Program-made: the position numbers and the translations under genes
Source of the DNA: Bordetella sp. 02P26C-1
GTDB taxonomy: Bacteria; Pseudomonadota; Gammaproteobacteria; Burkholderiales; Burkholderiaceae_B
Direction: 5' to 3'
Assembly: GCF_009763255.1 (NCBI RefSeq)
Contig: NZ_WSJB01000039.1
Coordinates: 1 to 64,000 of the forward strand
Length of the DNA stretch: 64,000 nt
Shown here: positions 59,039 through 64,000 of the stretch, in pieces
Layout: each line of letters opens with the position of its first letter
Position numbering within the stretch: the stretch's first letter is position 1
The notes under the pieces: model-generated
What the model saw: only the letters and a program-made list of their open reading frames with translations
Databases searched by the model: none
What the model was told of the DNA's origin: nothing

Positions 59039-61540
59039 ATGAAAACGTGGTTCAAGCGCATAGTGATCGGCCTGGTAGTGCTGGTGATCGTGGCTGTTGT
59101 CGGCCTGGCCATCTTTTTGCTCACGTTCGACCCCAATGCGTACAAATACAAGCTGGAAGAGCTTGTGCAGGAACGCTATCACCGTACCCTGGCCATTGAG
59201 GGCGACGTCGAATTGTCGTTGTTCCCGCGTATCGGCCTGTCGGTGCAGGGCGTGTCTTTGTCGGAAGTCGATAGCCCGGACATCTTTGCCTCGATTGAAA
59301 GCATGCGGCTGGCCGTGGCTGTCTGGCCATTGCTATCGGACAATCTCGTCGTCGACCACGTCGCGATCGATGGGTTCAAAGCCCGCATCGTCCGGAAAAA
59401 GAACGGCCACCTGAATTTCGAAGACCTGGCCGGCAGCGATCTGGCATCCACCGCGAAACCCGTCGGGGCGGCGGACGCCGTGGTGGGCGCAATGGCGGGT
59501 GCCACCCGTGCGTTGACCACCGGCAGCAGTACGGCGCCGGCTTCGATGCAAATCGACATCGCAGGTCTGGAACTACAGGCCGGCGAATTGCAGCTGCAGG
59601 ACGAGATTTCCGGCATGGCGGTCGCAGTCACCAATCTGACCGCCAATACGGGGCGAGTCACGTATAAACAGCCTTTCGACCTGAGTTTCTCCGCGCGCGT
59701 GGAGGGCGGGCATCCGCGGATGGACGCCACTCTGACGGGTCAGGGCTTATTGACGCTGGATCCGCTGGCCCGGCGTTTTGCGGCGCAGCGCCTGGACGTG
59801 CGCATGAATGGCAACGTGCTGGGTGCCGAAGCCAAGAGCCTGAGCGCGCGGGGCAATCTGGCCTTCAATGGCCAGACCTCATCGTTGGATGTCGGCGGGC
59901 TGGAGATTCTGTTCCAGGGCGATGTGCCCGAGCAACCATCGCCCATGAAAAATGTGGAAGCCAGCCTGACGGTTCCCAAGCTGGCGCTCGACCCGCACGA
60001 ACTGAAGCTGCAGCTCGACAAGGTCGCCTTGCGCGCCAAGGGAGCGTTGCCGGGCGGGCCGTTCGAAATGGCGGCGGACGCGCCGGGCTTGAGCATTTCT
60101 CCTTCCGAGGCCACCGGGCAGGCGTTGACCGGACGAGTACGCTTGCAAGGGCTGGACGCGAGTTTCGGTTTGAACGGTATCAGCGGCAATGCCAGCGAGC
60201 TGGATATCAAGGAAGTCAAATTCGACAGCACGCTGACCGAGGGCGAACGCGTGGTGAAGGCATCGTTTGTCTCGCCGGCTACGTTTAACTTCTGGCAACG
60301 GGCGATCAGCCTGTTGACCCTGCGAGGCGAAGTCAATATCACCGACCCGGCCCTGCCCAAGGGCAGTCTGCAGATACCGGTCATTGGCAGCATGAATGCC
60401 AATATGCAGAAAGACCAGGCGGGCGCCAAAATCAGCGCGGTGCTCGAAGGCGGCAAGTTTGATCTGACCGCGGACGTCAAGCAGTTGTCGAAGCTGCCCG
60501 ACATTACGTTTGCGCTGGCTGTCGATACGCTCGATCTGGATAAGCTCGCCCCGCCCGTGGCGGCCGCAGCGCCGGCACCGGCCGGAGATGGCAAGCAGGA
60601 CGATCCTCAGAAAAAGCCGCAGGCGGAGTCGTCGACGGAGACAGCCGCCGCTGATAACGCGTTTGACCTCTCGATGCTGGTCGGTCCGAGCGCAAATGGA
60701 TCGATCAAGATCGGCAATCTGATGGTGCGCGGGCTGAAAGCCAGCGATCTGACGGCCAAGATCAAACTCGAAAAGGGCAAGCTCGATATCTCGACGCTGG
60801 CGGCATCGCTTTACGAGGGCAAGGTAGGCGGCGCGGTGTCGGTCGACGCCGCCAACGGCAATCAAATTGCGACCAAGATGAGCCTGGCGGGGATTTCCAT
60901 TGGGCCGCTGCTGACCGATCTGACCAAAAAATCCGTGTTGACCGGTACCGGAAGTCTCGCGCTCGATCTGAAGACGGCCGGTTCGAATTCGTATGCCTTG
61001 ATCACCGGCTTGAATGGAGGCATGCAACTGCGCTTGCGCGATGGCGCGGTCACGGGCATCAATGTGGCGCAGACCTTGCGTGAATTGAAGGCGGCTTTCA
61101 CTGGCGAAGCGCAGGATCCTTCGCTGGAGGCCGACCGCGCACGCACGACCGATTTCACTTCGCTTGAGGCCGATCTGGTGTTCGTCAAAGGCGTCGCCAA
61201 CGCCAAGCGCCTCGATATGGCCTCGCCGCTGTTGCGCGTCACGCAGGGCGAGCCGGCACGGATCGATTTTGTGCAGGATACGTTCGATTTTCTCGCCAAG
61301 GTGCGCGTGGTGAATACGAGCACGGGTCAGGATGGCAAAGACCTGGAGGAATTGAAGGGCATCACCATTCCGGTCCTCATCAGCGGCACATTCGACAAGC
61401 CGGTCTACACGGTGCAATGGCGCGGCGCCGCGACCGATGTATTGAAAAAGAGTCTGGAACGCGAGTTCAAGCGCGCCGTCGAAGACGAACATCTCGCACC
61501 GAAGCTCGATCGCGCCATCAAGGGAATTCTGGGCAAATGA
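59039..61540 (+). CDS. AsmA-family protein (833 aa)
   Basis: AsmA-like proteins are anchored in the inner membrane and are thought to help lipid transport or outer-membrane assembly. The N-terminus has a membrane helix near residues 8-29 (IVIGLVVLVIVAVVGLAIFL), then the AsmA opening TFDPNAYKYKLEELVQERYHRTLAIEGDVELS (short form: FDPNAYKYKLEELV) and repeated beta-rich modules (LVVDHVAIDGFKARIVRKKNG). The C-terminal AsmA_2-type domain has LTGTGSLALDLKTAG, GGMQLRLRDGAVTGINVA and PVLISGTFDKPVYTVQW. An Ala/Pro/Lys-rich linker lies at about residues 510-545. The stop overlaps the next gene (ATGA). Confidence 0.92.
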   Translation: MKTWFKRIVIGLVVLVIVAVVGLAIFLLTFDPNAYKYKLEELVQERYHRTLAIEGDVELSLFPRIGLSVQGVSLSEVDSPDIFASIESMRLAVAVWPLLSDNLVVDHVAIDGFKARIVRKKNGHLNFEDLAGSDLASTAKPVGAADAVVGAMAGATRALTTGSSTAPASMQIDIAGLELQAGELQLQDEISGMAVAVTNLTANTGRVTYKQPFDLSFSARVEGGHPRMDATLTGQGLLTLDPLARRFAAQRLDVRMNGNVLGAEAKSLSARGNLAFNGQTSSLDVGGLEILFQGDVPEQPSPMKNVEASLTVPKLALDPHELKLQLDKVALRAKGALPGGPFEMAADAPGLSISPSEATGQALTGRVRLQGLDASFGLNGISGNASELDIKEVKFDSTLTEGERVVKASFVSPATFNFWQRAISLLTLRGEVNITDPALPKGSLQIPVIGSMNANMQKDQAGAKISAVLEGGKFDLTADVKQLSKLPDITFALAVDTLDLDKLAPPVAAAAPAPAGDGKQDDPQKKPQAESSTETAAADNAFDLSMLVGPSANGSIKIGNLMVRGLKASDLTAKIKLEKGKLDISTLAASLYEGKVGGAVSVDAANGNQIATKMSLAGISIGPLLTDLTKKSVLTGTGSLALDLKTAGSNSYALITGLNGGMQLRLRDGAVTGINVAQTLRELKAAFTGEAQDPSLEADRARTTDFTSLEADLVFVKGVANAKRLDMASPLLRVTQGEPARIDFVQDTFDFLAKVRVVNTSTGQDGKDLEELKGITIPVLISGTFDKPVYTVQWRGAATDVLKKSLEREFKRAVEDEHLAPKLDRAIKGILGK

Positions 61541-61923
61541 CAGCTAGTGTTTATCAACCGATAGCCGAGTGCGGCACGACCGAACAATCCCAGGCAGCGG
61601 ATTATCATCGCCGCTGGTTGATTGCTAACGATGCCGGCACGTGGTTGAACCGAGAGCTATGCCCGAGGCTTGCCGAGATCGCGGTGGAGCTGCGCATGGG
61701 CTATCTCGTGATGAAGGCGCCTGGGATGTTGCGACTGGATATCCCGCTGGATGTGATCGAGGACGATGACAGCGTGCGTCGTCAGATTCTGCTGGGCGAT
61801 CAAACGGTGGATGTCGTAGACGAGGGCGATCTGGCTTCGGCTTGGGTGTCGAACTTCTTGGGGATTCCTAGCCGCGTGCTGAAGGTGCATCCTGAGATGG
61901 GCGAGGTTCGCTGGCCCGTTTAA
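61537..61923 (+). CDS. Orphan MOSC N-terminal (beta-barrel) domain protein (128 aa)
   Basis: The sequence matches the MOSC_N beta-barrel part (PF03476 type) of proteins that normally continue into a MOSC molybdenum-cofactor sulfurase-like domain: YQPIAECG, DYHRRWLIANDAGTWLNREL, PRLAEIAVELR, LVMKAPGMLRLDIPLDVIED, DEGDLASAWVSNFLGIPSRV. It ends at the point where MOSC would begin, and a reverse-strand gene follows after 13 bases, so the second domain is absent. It may be a natural small protein or the remains of a truncated gene. The ATG at 61537 overlaps the AsmA stop in ATGA, so it is probably translationally coupled. Confidence 0.75.
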   Translation: MTASVYQPIAECGTTEQSQAADYHRRWLIANDAGTWLNRELCPRLAEIAVELRMGYLVMKAPGMLRLDIPLDVIEDDDSVRRQILLGDQTVDVVDEGDLASAWVSNFLGIPSRVLKVHPEMGEVRWPV

Positions 61924-61936
61924 TCTCGGGAAAGGT

Positions 61937-64000
<2,064 letters not shown>

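Overview
The window looks like a chromosomal segment from a GC-rich betaproteobacterium of the family Alcaligenaceae (Bordetella/Achromobacter-like). The grounds are a complete division/cell-wall (dcw) cluster with murE and murF fused into one gene, which is described for Bordetella; an RsmH with a charged insertion near its N-terminus; the lpxC-dciA-M23-secA order; and a ferredoxin/coaD pair at the end. Genus and species cannot be fixed from the sequence alone. No insertion sequence, prophage, integrase or CRISPR array was seen.

Layout. 1-700: the 3' end of 23S rRNA, 5S rRNA and two terminators, closing an rRNA operon. 700-4220: accessory genes, namely a large degenerate ankyrin-repeat protein, a small membrane protein and a stand-alone SWIB-domain protein. 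4370-8470: an M20 amidohydrolase, pyrC and the ABC-F ATPase gene uup. 8525-9097: RNase P RNA with its terminator. 9156-27505: the dcw cluster in canonical order (mraZ, rsmH, ftsL, ftsI, murE-murF, mraY, murD, ftsW, murG, murC, ddlB, ftsQ, ftsA, ftsZ, lpxC). Many neighbours overlap by four bases or less, which suggests one long translationally coupled operon. It starts at a recognisable promoter with MraZ-box-like repeats; ftsZ and lpxC have longer leaders with hairpins and may have their own promoters. 27700-32180: dciA (reverse strand), an M23 peptidase and secA.

32230-44500 is mostly housekeeping metabolism: a VOC protein, dadA, mgtE with yciA, yeiH divergent from a LysR regulator, a second M20 amidohydrolase, fadD, an inositol-phosphatase-like enzyme and mnmC. 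44700-46940 encodes a GH31-fold protein whose catalytic nucleophile is replaced. 47240-49760 is the metNIQ methionine importer, followed by tRNA-Lys and ychF. 51600-57300 is more accessory: a membrane-anchored Mrr-type nuclease, a signal-peptide envelope protein, then mgtA and mgtC behind a leader with mutually exclusive RNA stems. 57400-64000 holds a siderophore-interacting reductase with a MarR regulator, an AsmA-like protein, an orphan MOSC N-terminal domain, a BenE transporter, a ferredoxin and the start-truncated coaD.

How the genes work together. The dcw genes make lipid II from UDP-MurNAc and build the septal ring, and LpxC starts lipid A synthesis. The window carries three Mg-related genes of different families (mgtE, mgtA, mgtC). 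The observations most worth checking are the mgtA leader, the catalytically altered GH31 protein, the Mrr-type nuclease with a hairpin over its possible start codon, the large ankyrin-like protein and the orphan MOSC_N domain.
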